Origin: Membranipora membranacea
Lineage: Eukaryota > Bryozoa > Gymnolaemata > Cheilostomatida > Membraniporidae
DNA: 64,000 nucleotides
Reading direction: 5' to 3'
Assembly (NCBI GenBank): GCA_914767715.1
Contig: OU612072.1
Location: forward strand, 19,962,001-20,026,000
Within the stretch, counting starts at the first letter, position 1. The number at the start of each line of letters is the position of its first letter. Position numbers and translations under genes: made by a program. Shown in pieces: positions 25,201 to 37,229 of this stretch. The notes beneath the pieces were generated by a model, which was not told where the DNA came from, made no database searches, and saw only the letters and a list, made by a program, of their open reading frames with translations.

Positions 25201-26981
25201 TTCTAAGAAAAGTGTTGCGTTGAAGTGTATCATAACTGCACTTAAATCTGTTCGTGACGACCTCAAGCTGACCACGTCAGCCGACGACTCGATGGATTCA
25301 CAAACATCATCAACAACAGATGGTGGTGGCCTATACAGCCTAAATGAATCCATAACAACGGCTAAACTAGCTGATCAACTGGTGACAAATGATGGTGTGT
25401 ATCTGAACCTTCTGGATGAGATAGAAGGCCTCTTCGAGACTCTAGAAGGGAAGTCACGCGACCATCTTGACGGGAGATTGTGGTTGTCGCTGCATGCTGG
25501 GTCAGCAGTAACTGGAAGTACGCGGAGCCACTCAGTTGTCATTGACCACACCAGATTGAACTACACAGGTATTTTTTTAAAGTTATTATTCTTGTTTGAA
25601 GTAGTATGATACCATTGAGAGCAGTCTCATTGAGCTGGCTTTCGAGGATGTGATATGAATATATATATATATATATATATGTGATTTGTCCTTCACACGT
25701 GCCTCATTTTTCAAACATCTCAATAAAATGAGTTCCGTACGGATACAGTGATGTAATGATTTAAATGAAGATAGGGGTTAATAAGCCGGGAGGTAGATGG
25801 TTGTTTTCTAATAATCAAATAATATATCAATTTGTTCTATGCTAATACTAGATAATGAATTCGGAGGCAAAATACAATACACCTTGATCTAAAAAAAAGG
25901 GGAAAGCAACGCTGCATCAAAAATCATGTCTTGTGATGTCAATTCTATCGCTATGTCAATTAAAATAATGCTTGCAAGAAGGTGATGTTGGGACAAGCTC
26001 ATAGGTTATCAGCTGACTAAGCATGTGGATCCAGATAGTATTGATTGGTTTTCATTTGTGTGACGCTAAAAAATGAAAGAACATCCTTGATGCATATCTA
26101 CCCACTCAATCTGAGAAATGAAAAGATGTTACTAGATGACCATTTTTCATGGTCTTATAATCGTCAGTTGATGCTAGTTTATTACAATGGGATATGGATA
26201 CTGGATGACTGGGCATATTTTTTAATTCCGAGGGTTTTATAATATTTTCAGGATATATAAAGCCAGAGCTGATAAAAAGCAGGTTTGAAAGGGGAGATGT
26301 AGACGGATTTCTTGACAGACATTGGTTTTCTGTGACAGGCCGGAGGAAAGTTTATTTTAAGGAAATTGGAAAGAAAGCTGACAAAGATAACAGCTTGGCC
26401 AAACTTTTTCTGTCAGTGTACAAGACTCACCACGATGAAAAACACGAGGTGAGAATGGGATTTATATGAATTATTGGAACTCGTAACACTATGATGCAAT
26501 TGAAAATTGATCATTGCCGAAGACTAAGTCAGCTTCAATTTGGAGCAAATCGCGCACATTTAGTGGGTGGAGCAAATCTTTTGTCTTGGGTTGTGCGCAG
26601 TGAATACTGCTTAGTCACGTTACTATTTCTCGATCTAACTATCAGAAAATGAATAAGGCTAAGGCAAATTAAGCTTCCTCCAAGTACTCTCCAAAATAAT
26701 TCAGCAAGTGAAGCAGAAACAGGTAACAATATTGTTTGCTTATAGTGACTTTGAAATAGCTAAGAAGACTGCGTTTACACAAATCTCTTTTTCTCCTATA
26801 GAACAAGCATGTCCAGTACAAGCTCCCCGATGAGGCAGGAGCTATCTTCGAGAAGTTTTTCGACGAGATGGAAGACAAGTATGACAACATGTCTGCTCTA
26901 GGGAACGTCAAGCCACTAGGGATGACCTATATTCATACTCATTATCACACTATTACTCTCATAAACAAGATTATTCATTAA
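22255..26981 (+). CDS. Gene B: DUF3987-like P-loop protein, seven exons
   Basis: Exons 22255-22297, 22563-22661, 23869-23998, 24492-24799, 25200-25568, 26252-26448 and 26802-26981 join in phase to 441 residues. Residues 1-90 are low-complexity and include a basic, nuclear-signal-like patch (RRSPRKRH, 66-73). From about residue 110 the layout follows DUF3987: a helical lead-in, a beta strand into a P-loop (APPGSKKS, 191-198), an acidic Walker B-like stretch (LNLLDEIEGLF, 262-272), and the family block around the last third (IKPELIKSRF to DGFLDRHWF). The Walker A glycine is replaced by lysine (K196), so nucleotide binding is doubtful. The protein is short at the C-terminus for the family; exon 7 ends in ordinary-looking codons, so true downstream exons may be missed. 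Function unknown; a nucleic-acid role is only an inference from family links to primase/helicase-like proteins. Confidence 0.7.
25659..25680. repeat. (AT)n microsatellite
   Basis: About 11 AT units in intron 5 of gene B. Confidence 0.9.
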
Positions 26982-26987
26982 AATAAA
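26982..26987 (+). promoter_or_regulatory. Possible poly(A) signal of gene B
   Basis: AATAAA starts one base after the TAA stop of gene B, which supports exon 7 being the last exon. In AT-rich DNA the hexamer can also arise by chance. Confidence 0.4.
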
Positions 26988-29105
26988 TAATATTCTAAAT
27001 ACAGCTGTCAACAAGTTCTAGTCTTTCTACTTTCTAGTAACATTCTTGCAAGTAATTATTTGGAAAACTCTGCATTGATCTTTACCATGCAAGCATTCCA
27101 GAAACTTGACCTAAAATTGACCCGTCACCATTGTCAAGATATGATTGAGAGTTTAAAGATTAATAGACAGGGAATAGGTTTAGAGACTAACTGATGCCAG
27201 ATTTACAATCTCCATACTCCATTTCATGTAATTACTTTTCCAGAGCCATAGGTATCATATTTTAGAAGTTATTCCGAATAGTGTGTAAAAAAGATTTGGA
27301 GTTATGTGGAGATAAATCCAAAAGCTTGATGAAGTCGATAGAGTTCAATGATGATGTGTCATGATTATAATATAAGTTAATTTTAGTTAATTTTTGGAAA
27401 CAGAGGCTTTTATAGCTGTCTGAGGACACTCGCAACATACTTCTCTATGGGCTCATGTTAGGGTTTAGAAACTAAAGGTCTACATCAAGAGTTAGATTAG
27501 ATACTAGAATACTAAAATATGTATGCTTTTGACGTAAATTGTCACGTGACCTAAATGGAATTCCCTTTATCTAGGTCACAGCCTTGGGTATACCCCATTT
27601 CATTGCGTTTTACATACACTAGGTATTGCTACCTATATCTCAACACTGGATAGCGGAAGAGTGATACAAATTGGCGGGTGATACGTAATGAAGCAGCGAA
27701 ATTCCAAATCTGGCAGCCATTAGGCTCTCCTATTATCCTGTCGATGTCCCTGTGATGTTTTCTTCAAAATTTATATAAATTTGCATTGAAATTCTACGTT
27801 TCCACAATTCTACGATCCTGACAAAGTCGGGGCTGTCAACCTTTTCATTCTAAGTTCTACGATTGAGAGTTTACTGCTTTCTCTAATGTTTCTACGCTTT
27901 TTCTACAAAATTTATATAAATTTGCATTGAAATTCTACGTTTCCACAATTCTACGATCCTGACACAAGTTGGGGCTGTCAACGTTTTCATTACATTCAAT
28001 GTAATAATGCCCTGCTAACATTTCTACAATACAATATGCTAAGTATTTCTACAAAAATCATTTATGTTATAATGAACGGAGAAATTTTCAAGTTAGATAG
28101 GAAATTAACATAGGGAGTTTCTCAAAATCTCCGATGCTGCACCTGCCTCGTTACAATGCAGGGGCCGGCTTTTTCTCAAAAATTTCACCAAGTTCTGTTG
28201 CTCTCAATCATAAATTACCTTACACTCACTTCATAATATTATAACTGTATTCAATTTAATCATTTATTTGTAGATATACACACCAAGGAGTAACACTCCT
28301 TGTAATACAATATAAAATTTACTTACCACCTTTCAAAACTTTACATATTGTGTCCTCTTATTTAAACACAAGACAACTCTCAATTCAATTGAACCCGTAA
28401 AAAAAGTGGAATCTCTAAAAGTTAAACAGGAAGTGGGTGTTTGCCAACACAACAGCAAGACTGCAAACTCTTCTTCTTTGGAGCTGAAACTGACAAGGAG
28501 TAGTTATTCCCAGTCCAGAGACTGGTTTTGGAGTTGGATATTCTGATTGAGCCTCCCCATCCATAATGAGTAAGTTTAAAGTTAACACATACTATATCAT
28601 CCCAAAGAGGTGACAGCAAGTACTAGGAGAGCATATAGCGGTGAATATAGCACTAAAGTTGTTTGCCAGCATTCAAATCATTTTCGATCATGTTGTTAAG
28701 ATCAAGGGCAGTCTGATAATTAGTAACCTTCTCATGGTGACATTGTACTTACAATAGAGAAGCAGATAGGACCAACCCCGTGATTGCAGCACATGTTTAT
28801 CCTACCTTCACAAAATCTAGTTTTATTGTGATTCACCTGATTGCTGCATGATGTTAATCATGTCAATTGATATTAAAGTATGGATCGGATTCAATAACCA
28901 ACCAACGCAGGTGTCCCCTCCCATTTTCCTTATCCCCTGATTGAGTTGGATAGGCTCACTTTTATACTGCACTTTGTTATACCATAATCGCTTGTGACTT
29001 AGGCCCAGTCATCTAGTGAATGGGAAACCCTATCAATCATACTAGATTTCCTAGTATGAGGGTGATTAGGCATGGTGAGGCACCCACATTTCAGTACTAT
29101 TCATT
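26988..29105. other. Spacer with an 80-bp direct repeat
   Basis: No gene seen. The stretch 27761-27841 is repeated at 27899-27981 at more than 90% identity by eye (shared core TTCTACGATCCTGACA), a local duplication with a period of about 138 bp. Confidence 0.5.
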
Positions 29106-29110
29106 CAAAT

Positions 29111-29324
29111 TGTAGTACAAGGTATAATAGACTGCAGGTAGTAAATAGGGAAAGACAGATAAGAGTGCTGCATAAGAACTCAGGCTACATCCGGGAATGC
29201 GCAGGAAGGAGGCATTAATAATCACGCTGGCTTAGAGAGAGAGGGGAAGAGAATGAGAGAAGACAAAGGAGTTGTAACAATACTGGACACCTCAGCATAT
29301 CCCATGTAAGTTGAATACACTACA
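29111..29324 (+). repeat. Gypsy-1 5' LTR
   Basis: Begins TGTAGTACAAGG and ends ACACTACA. Preceded by CAAAT. Four differences from the 3' LTR. Confidence 0.95.
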
Positions 29325-29342
29325 TGGTGTCAGGAGTAAACT
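29325..29342 (+). promoter_or_regulatory. Gypsy-1 primer binding site
   Basis: TGGTGTCAGGAGTAAACT directly follows the 5' LTR. It starts with TGG, as expected for pairing to a tRNA CCA end. Gypsy-2 has nearly the same sequence next to its 5' LTR. The matching tRNA was not identified. Confidence 0.7.
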
Positions 29343-29393
29343 AGAGAGCATAAGTGAAGGTTTTGATCTAATGAGTGGCAGAGGAGGCCATAT

Positions 29394-30476
29394 TTGAGAG
29401 AGAGGAATAGTGAGGTCTTTGAATCAACAACCGACATTGATCACATTACAAACATGGACAATAAATTTGGAAGGAGCGTTAAGACTCCAGTGTTTAGCAT
29501 GGAGAATGGTGCTGAGTTGGAATGTTGGAGGAAGTTTATCAGACGTTTTGAAATAGCTGTGATTGGTGCAGGGTTGAGATACAAGGACAGTGGTGGAATT
29601 AGGTTCAGGAGAAAGGCAGAAGATAGTCTAGTAGAGAAGTTTGAAATAGAGCAGAGAAAAGCGGCACTACTGCTAGATAGCATGTGGGAGTATGGGATGA
29701 ACATATTTGAGACATGGGATGGTGATGTAGATGCCATGCAATATGAGCAACTGAAAGTGGCGTTTGACAACCATTTTGCATGCAGAGAAAACATAGTTGC
29801 GACCAGACACAGGTTCTTGTGCATGGAGCAGAGGAGAGATGAGAAATTAGGCAAGTATATAGAAAGGGTAGAAAGGAGTGGCAGTACATGCAGATGAGGC
29901 GGATTGGAAGAAGACATGAACACCCTCATTGTTATCAAAGGAATGCATGTAGATAAGATAAGAGGTGATCTGCTGTTGAAAAAGGAGTTAACTTTAGACA
30001 AGGTGAAAAACATGTGCAGTAGATATGAATCAGCCCAGGCTGCAGCCAAAATTATCAAGTCAGGAGAATCTAAGCCTGTTTCAGAAGTTGACCTTGTTGA
30101 AGTTAGTCAGGAGAACTCAACAGTTGGTAAAGAGCAAGCAGATATAGACAGGGTTGGAGCAAGTAATTTTAGTTCAGGATTCAGAGATCGTGGAGGTAGC
30201 AGAGGCCGGGGCAGAGGCCGGGGTTGTTGGACATGCGGACGCTACGGGGGTCATGATTACAGATCGTGTGCGGAGAAGGTGAGGAATGAGAAAGGAGAAA
30301 AGAGTGGTCAAAGGGAGGCCCCAAAATGTTACGTGTGTGGAGAGCCTTCGCACATAGCTAAATTCTGTCCGAACAAGTTTGCAGGCAGAGAAACAGGGGA
30401 AGGGGAAAAGGGGAAAGGGAAAGGAAAAGGGGAGATAAATGCTGTAGCAGGATACTCCAGCGATGAATCGTTATGA
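29394..30476 (+). pseudogene. gag: Gypsy-1 gag, interrupted by one nonsense codon
   Basis: The frame encodes a capsid-like region (about residues 20-200), a Gly/Arg-rich linker (RGRGRGRG) and two zinc knuckles: CWTCGRYGGHDYRSC, which has one residue more than the usual CX2CX4HX4C, and CYVCGEPSHIAKFC, which is canonical. A TGA at 29895-29897 falls where gypsy-2 has a Trp codon, so it is a point nonsense mutation. The ATG at 29394 opens the frame; an in-frame ATG at 29454 is another possible start. The final TGA (30474-30476) is followed in the same frame by the protease. Confidence 0.85.
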
Positions 30477-33400
30477 CTAGGAAGGAAGAAAGACAATGAA
30501 TTTGAAATCAAGCTGAGATCTTCTAAGAAGATGGTTAAATTCATTGTGGATACGGGAGCGGATGTGACAGTTATCAACAAGGAGACGGCGCAGAGGCTAG
30601 GATTAGATATGCGCCAGACTCGGCGTGACTTTAGAGGAGCAGATGAGAGTAAATTAGAGATTCACTTCAAGGCTTACCTTCCCCTTATCTCTGTATGGGG
30701 TCAGGAAGTAAGAGGTAAGAGCGTACATCCTAGAAGGGGCACGTAACAATTTACTAGGAAATCCAGAGATTCGGAAGTTCAAATTGGTGAAGACAATAAG
30801 GGGCATTAGCGAGGAGGTAGAGTTGAAACATCCCAAGTTATTCGGTAAATTGGGAGTATTGCCTGATGTGTTCAAGATAAAAATCAAGGAGGGCGCAAAT
30901 CCGTTGTGCTTGAACGTCCCACGAAGATTACCTATAGGATTGAGAAAGGCCACAAAGGATGAGTTAGAAAGAATGGAGGAGTTGGGTGTTATAGAGAAGG
31001 TAGAGAAGCCAACTTCTTGGTGTTCTGGCATGGTGGTCGCACCTAAATCTAATGGAAAGGTCAGAATATGCGTTGATCTGACCCAACTGAATAAGAGTGT
31101 GATGAGGGAGACATATCCATTACCCCATCTGGAAGACACCCTTGCATCGTTAGAAGGCAGTCGATACTTTAGCAAGATGGATGCGAACTCAGGATTCTGG
31201 CAGATTGATTTGGCGGAGGGGTCACGAGAGTATACCACTTTTATAACACCTTTTGGTCGTTATCAATACCTGAAAATGCCGTTTGGAATTTCGGCTGCAC
31301 CGGAATTTTTCCAAAGGCAAATGAACAAAATATTAGAGGGACTAACAGGAGTGGTGTGTATGATGGACGACATTTTGGTTGTTGGAAAGAGCAAGGAGGA
31401 GCATGATGCAAGATTAGCGGAAGTTCTGAAGAAAGTCGAAGAAGCGGGGATGACATTAAACAAAGAGAAGTGTGTATTCGGAGTTCAGGAAGTGAAATTC
31501 CTGGGGCACGTACTGACTAAGAAAGGTATAGGGGTTGACCGGAGAAGGAGAGGGCCATCCGCGAGATGCCGGCACCGACTGATAGGAAGGGGTTGCAGAG
31601 ATTTTTAGCTATGGTGAACGACTTGGGTAGATTCAGCCCTCTCATATCAGAAGTAGAGGTGCCTCTGAGAGAATTAGACAGGAAAAAGAATGATTGGATA
31701 TGGCTAGAGGTACATCAGAGGAGTTTTGATAAGGTTAAGGAGCTGATGACATCTTCTTCGTTGTTGGCTTTGTTTGACTACAATAAAAGTCACAGGGTAA
31801 CAGCTGACGCAAGTTGTCACTCTCTGGGGGCAGCGCTGTTACAGGATCAGGGAGATGGAGAATGGAGACCAGTGGCTTACGCCTCTAGGAAGCTCACAGA
31901 TGCTGGAAAGAGATATGGTCAAATTGAGAAGGAAGCCCTGGCGATCACATGGGCATGTGAAAAATTCGACTTTTATCTAGTTGGAAGACATTTTGAAGAA
32001 GAGACAGACCACAAGCCATTGATTCCTCTGCTTGGGTCTAAGGATTTGTCGGAGTTGCCGCTGAGGATTCAACGATTTAAGATGAGACTTATGAGATATG
32101 ACTATAAAATTTTCCATACACCTGGGAGTAAAAGGTTTATTGCTGATTTACTCTCAAGGCCACCGACCGAACAAGAAGTAGCTAGGATAGCAAGGGTGGA
32201 AATGCACATTAGGACTTTGATATCTGCGGAAGGAGATGCGTTGGAGGAAGAGATAAAGAGACATGCCAAAGTAGATGACGATTATCAGGTGATTTTGAAG
32301 ACGATGAAAGAGGGGTGGCCAAGAACAGTAAAGGGAGAGCTGAAGAAGGTGAAGGGCAACATGGATCTTCTGAGTGAGAAAGACGGCCTAATTGTGATGA
32401 ACTCCAGACTGTACATTATTACAGCAATGCGCGAGAACATGCTGCTGCGCTTACATTCCGGTCACCAGGGTATGGTAAAAACGTATCACAGGAGTCAAGA
32501 CTCGGTGTGGTGGCCGTCTATAAGAAAGGAGATCATTGAGATGGTAGAAGAATGCCCGAAATGTATTAAATTTAGACGAATGAGGAATCTTCCATTACAC
32601 CAAACGGAGCTGCCAGAAGCTCCGTGGAGTCATGAGGCTTCGGATTTGTTTGAGTTTAGAGGGAGGGTTTATGCTTTGTTTGTTGACTACTACTCCCGTT
32701 GTAGGGATGAGTGGACAAACAGGGGCGGAATTGGCCAATAAGTTCAGACCAGTTATTGCGAGGTATGGAGCCCCAGATAGGATAAGGACGGATAATGGCC
32801 CTTGTTATGTTTCTAAAGAGTGAAGAGATTTTATGGAAGAATACAGCGTGATCCATGTTACTGGTAGCCCACATCATCATGAGGCTAACGGTCTGGCAGA
32901 GAGGAGTGTGGAGACTATTAAAGAACTTTGGAATAAGGAAGAAGATAAGAATAAGGCCCTGATGGCATATCGTACCACCCCACTAAAGAGCAGCTGCAGA
33001 CCAGACGAGCTTCTATTAGGCAGGAGAATGCGGAACGACTTACCTATCCAGCATCAGAAGGCATGTGATACTGAGGGCTTTAGAAAACGAGACACTACTT
33101 TAAAGGAGAGACAGAAGAGGAACTTTGACAAATCGAGGAGAGCTTCAGATTTCGCAGATTTACAAGAGGGTCAGACAGTATGGGTTGAAATTAGTCACGC
33201 AGACAAAGGCAAGAGAGGCATTGTGAAATGCAAGGCCGAAGAGCCCGATAGCTATTGGATTGAGACAGACGAAAGACTTGTGAGAAGGACTAGGAAACAT
33301 TTACGAATATTGCCGAAGGATGACATAGAAGGTGGTGAGGAGAGTCCAGCAGATGAGGACGACAACCGAGATCAAGGGAGAATAGAGACAGAACGAAACA

Positions 33401-33477
33401 TCCAGCCAAGTGCCCCTAGGCCACCAAGTACAAGAAACGCTAAGAAGGTCAAAAACCCTGATTATGTGTGGTACTAG
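30477..33477 (+). pseudogene. pol: Gypsy-1 pol: protease, RT, RNase H, integrase, with frame breaks
   Basis: The protease has its VDTGADVTVI active site (about 30540), in the same frame as gag. RT (30784-31540) shows NSGFWQI and the catalytic MMDDILV box. RNase H (from 31566) shows the TADASCHSLGAALLQ motif. Integrase follows with an HSGHQG...CPKC zinc finger, catalytic Asp in VDYYSR, Asp in RTDNGP, and Glu in NGLAE. Breaks: single-nucleotide shifts near 30710 and 31540, a small deletion near 32700, and TGA at 32821-32823. The C-terminal part (32833-33477) is open and ends with a GPY/F-like region (RRTRKHLRILP) and an acidic tail. The product would be a multi-enzyme polyprotein for reverse transcription and integration; this copy cannot make it whole. 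Confidence 0.9.
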
Positions 33478-33565
33478 AATCATTTGCGTTGAGAGGGAGG
33501 AATAGCAGAAGGAGTATTAGACAAGAATGGAATAGATAGTAAGGGAACAGGTCAGTTAGGGACCT

Positions 33566-33662
33566 GAGAGAGAGTGCGTAGTATTAGCCAGGAAGGAAAG
33601 AAGAGTGCGTAGTATTAGCCAGGAAGGATAAAAGAGTGCATAGTATTAGCCAGGAAGGATAT
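33566..33662. repeat. Three tandem units of about 33 bp in the gypsy-1 3' UTR
   Basis: Three copies sharing TAGTATTAGCCAGGAAGGA lie between the end of pol and the 3' LTR. Confidence 0.8.
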
Positions 33663-33795
33663 ACAAGTAAGAAGAATATTAGAATCAAGGTCTAAGGGAT
33701 ATTAGACAGGAACACTTATACACTATATAGATTTCTACTACCAGGACTTCGGTATCGGTTATATCACCCACAACAAGGACTATCAATAACAATAT

Positions 33796-33810
33796 AGAAA
33801 GAGAGGAGGA
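33796..33810 (+). promoter_or_regulatory. Gypsy-1 polypurine tract
   Basis: AGAAAGAGAGGAGGA abuts the 3' LTR, the expected primer site for plus-strand synthesis. Confidence 0.85.
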
Positions 33811-34024
33811 TGTAGTGCAAGGTATAATAGACTGCAGGTAGTAAATAGGGTAAGACAGATAAGAGTGCTGCATAAGAACTCAGGCTACATCCGGGAATGC
33901 GCAGGAAGGAGGCATTTATAATCACGCTGGCTTAGAGAGAGAGGGGAAGAGAATGAGAGAAGACAAAGGAGTTGTAACAATACTGGACACCTCAGCATAT
34001 CTCATGTAAGTTGAATACACTACA
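33811..34024 (+). repeat. Gypsy-1 3' LTR
   Basis: 214 bp, followed by the CAAAT target duplication. Confidence 0.95.
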
Positions 34025-34029
34025 CAAAT

Positions 34030-37000
34030 CACTATAAACCAATCTTGTTTTAGGCCGTCAAAACACCCTGCATCCCTGTGAGTGGTCAGTTAATGCCCCG
34101 CTACTACAACTACAGAAACCCAAGGTAAGTTAATAATGACCATTTCAATTGTCCTTATCCTATTATTAAAACTGCTGTAATCTAGTTCAATACGATACAA
34201 ATTACAACTATGGGCTGAGAAACCCATTCCTTGATTTGACAATTTATCACTGGCTAGCGGTAAAAGATGGTTTCTTGTCTTAGTCTTTATAAAAGTTTTC
34301 AAGTTAAGGTCTAGGATCGTATTGGTAAAAAGTCAAGTATCCTGGGGATTACCACTAATCATGTGCCTAAACCTTCATCAAAACTGGGATTCCATAACTT
34401 GCCTATAGTTTCCGCTCTAGCATCAATAAGTTATCTTAAAAGGAAAAATAATTGGCAATTTTGAGTTGTCTGATGTGTTAGTAGAGTTGTTCAATTTAAA
34501 ATACCTTTCTTTTGTGAGTCCTTTTATTGCAATCCATGGCTGTCGTGGTAGTCACAACATGACAAGGTCTTCAATCCTCAGACTAACTTACATATCAAAG
34601 TGAGTAAAACTAGTAAAACCAAGTTCTGTTTAACCAAAAAGTATACATAATATAGTGTCCTGTGGACCCACAGGCTATCAACTAGCGGATATCATTACTC
34701 AGAGACGTTGTAGACAACCAATTAGCCTTCCTTTTCAATACCTTCTATTTTTCTTACCTTCTATAATTAATTTGTTCATTATTAGCACAGAAAGTCCGAA
34801 ACCATCTCTAAATCTGTAGCTCGAGGATGTACCAACTCAAGCCCTTGAAAATATTGAAAACTCTTTTATTTGTAGTCATGAGATCCTACGGCCCTCAGAT
34901 ATCAACAAGCGGTGGGAACTATGGACAATAAATAAAGCCTTGACATTATGATGCTACCCCACACTTATTACCAATCGCCGGTAAGTCACTGAATTTTCTT
35001 TTACCAGTTATCTCCCTTGGTGGTGATCCAAGCAAGTTGAGGTTTCATCCATATTAAAACTAAGTCTTAATTTTGGGTCTAATTTTCATGTAGACCCACC
35101 CTGATGTTAGATGTAGGCAATTTCTAATTCCAGCAACACTCGTATCTAGTTTGCAAATCTCAATTTATGTTGGTACCCGGAATCTCATGACTGACTCAGT
35201 TATCTATACAACGGGAAAATGCCTTAAGTCATTGACAGGCAGAGCCCATCTTATCCTTAGTGCAAATTGCACTTGAAATTCTACATGTCAGCTACTGAAA
35301 ATATAGTAGTTTAGATTGGATTTTCCATGAAATGTCAAATTTTTTGCCAAGCAGTTAGACGTTCATCAATTTTTACTCACTGCTACCCACCTCACTTATA
35401 GTTAACCTTCAGCTAAATCACATTACCCCAATAATCCTCAAAAGATCTATTACTAAATGCCACAGAATTAAATTCTTTTCTTAGAATGGAAATAGTATCA
35501 TAACATCATGCAGTTAGAACACTTAACACAGGGGCTCATCTGAAATTGATCTGATTGGCTGTCCCTACTAGCATGAATTATATAGCCTGGAAAATCGACT
35601 TCTTTACAAAACTGCAGACAGTAATAAAATGCCTTCAACGTCGATGATTTGGGCTTTTCCAGAATGCTACTAGGGACTGGCTATTTTTGCAAGCTCATTG
35701 ATTGGCAAAAGAAAGCTAATGATGCTATTCCAGATATGGAATTCAATGCTAAATTCCAATTGAAATCAACATCGTATACACATCTTGTCTGTCAAATTCT
35801 TTACCCTTGCATGTAAATGGCAACCATGAGTACTTTTGAGACCATACTACCCCGAATACAATTTCTGGGCCAGACACTGTTAACGCAATGTACTAAGCTT
35901 GGCTGCATTTATTTCAAGCATACTGTGGTGACATTGATTATTCTTACCCATTTCCTCCGAGTGAACCCAAATGTTTTAAAAGCGTGTCTCCTAGGCACAC
36001 AAACAACTTTAAGACTTCTTTTAATGACAGGCCAAATATCAGAGTTTCTCAAACAAGGAAAGCTAGATGCAGTTAACAACTTTTAGACTGAAATACTCCT
36101 GGAAATCATGAACAACTAAATAACTCAACATTAACTCAACATTATTATTTTTCTAAACACAACATTTAACACATAAATTTCACAGGTGATGACTCCTCTG
36201 ATGGAACAGATATAAAGGCTTCGGAAACCATCAAGCTGAATATCAATTTGTGCACTTTTAATAGACAATGGATGACTGCCTCCACATTCATGGACGTCCA
36301 ACCCATTCCAAAAGAGTAGTCACCAGCACTGGATCCCGGCCAAATCTCCTCATAATTTCTTCACATAATTTCCTCATAATTTCTTCTAATAATATTCTCA
36401 CATAATTTTTTCTCATAATTTCTTCTAATAATTTTCTCTCATAATCCTTGGCCTGGGTCTGAAGTTTTCTGGTAGTCGGGGCCGTCTGTCTCGGTCGATA
36501 CCTCAAAACTAGGCATCACCGACGACGAGCAGGCAGCTCAACAGCTTCAGGTCCTTAAATGATTATGAGAATTCCAAATAAAAAAAAAAAGAAATTTTTT
36601 CCAATAATTTCAAGATTTGAAATCAATTATATTGCATCAAAGTCTACTAACTTTCCTCCTACTCACATGCTAATTTGATTTGAAAATTTCCTAGGTACAC
36701 CCTCGAACTGCAACTCTTACCCCTAATTAAAATGAGATGGTTCCATGACTTACTGTGGTTTTCTTGTGATAAGAGGAAGATAATCCAGCTGGTTGTGAAC
36801 CTGTAATATAGAAAATAACATAGCATGAGTTACAAAGCTCATAAATCATGGTTTAATTATCAGTACAATGGTGTACAGATTCTGTATACCATCACAGTGT
36901 AAGGATATTTCCTTACTCTGTGATACCATGGAGTACTTGACACCAGCGTACAAAGTTAATCCATAAATGATTGGCATCTTTGCTTGGATTTATTTTTAAT

Positions 37001-37229
37001 CACGCATGTCTCCGATTCAGGGTTTGAATCAATGAATACTGTCACTGAATACTGGTAAAAATTATTTACATTTTTGTACTTATAGATTTGCTAGATATAC
37101 TGACGGAGATGATACTTATGTCTACTTACGATTTCAATAAAGTAAAGAGCTAGATAAAGTAAGGGGTTAAATAAACAGAAACAATAGTCTGAAGTTCATG
37201 AGTTCTCTCCTCACTCGGCGAGCACCGAT
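34030..37229. other. Spacer with small repeats
   Basis: No gene that I can support. An 89-codon frame at 35817-36086 is hydrophobic and lacks splice support. A CATAATTTCTT-type minisatellite of 9-12 bp units runs from about 36356 to 36450, and a 30-bp palindromic insertion lies at 36893-36922. Confidence 0.5.
36893..36922. mobile_element. 30-bp palindromic insertion with perfect 7-bp target duplication
   Basis: The 30 bp are two copies of the fold-back end, CACAGTGTAAGGATA on the left and CACAGAGTAAGGAAA read inward from the right, with no interior. It is flanked on both sides by ATACCAT (36886-36892 and 36923-36929), matching the 7-bp duplication inferred for the 684-bp relative at 4329-5012. 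Confidence 0.75.

Larger units (their letters stand above)
29111..34024 (+). mobile_element. Gypsy-1: complete Ty3/gypsy LTR retrotransposon
   Basis: A 4914-bp element with 214-bp LTRs, internal gag and pol in the order protease, RT, RNase H, integrase, and a perfect 5-bp target duplication CAAAT at 29106-29110 and 34025-34029. The LTRs differ at four of 214 positions by eye, so the insertion is fairly recent. The order RT-RNase H-integrase defines Ty3/gypsy. Two CCHC knuckles and a polypurine tract are present. Despite its youth, gag and pol carry nonsense codons and frameshifts, so this copy is not autonomous as it stands. Confidence 0.95.

Noticed and set aside
29441-30058. 205-codon minus-strand gene
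   Set aside because: Antisense shadow of gypsy-1 gag.
35817-36086. 89-codon hydrophobic protein or missing exon of gene B
   Set aside because: No splice signals in phase with gene B, no recognisable motif, and gypsy-1 lies between.
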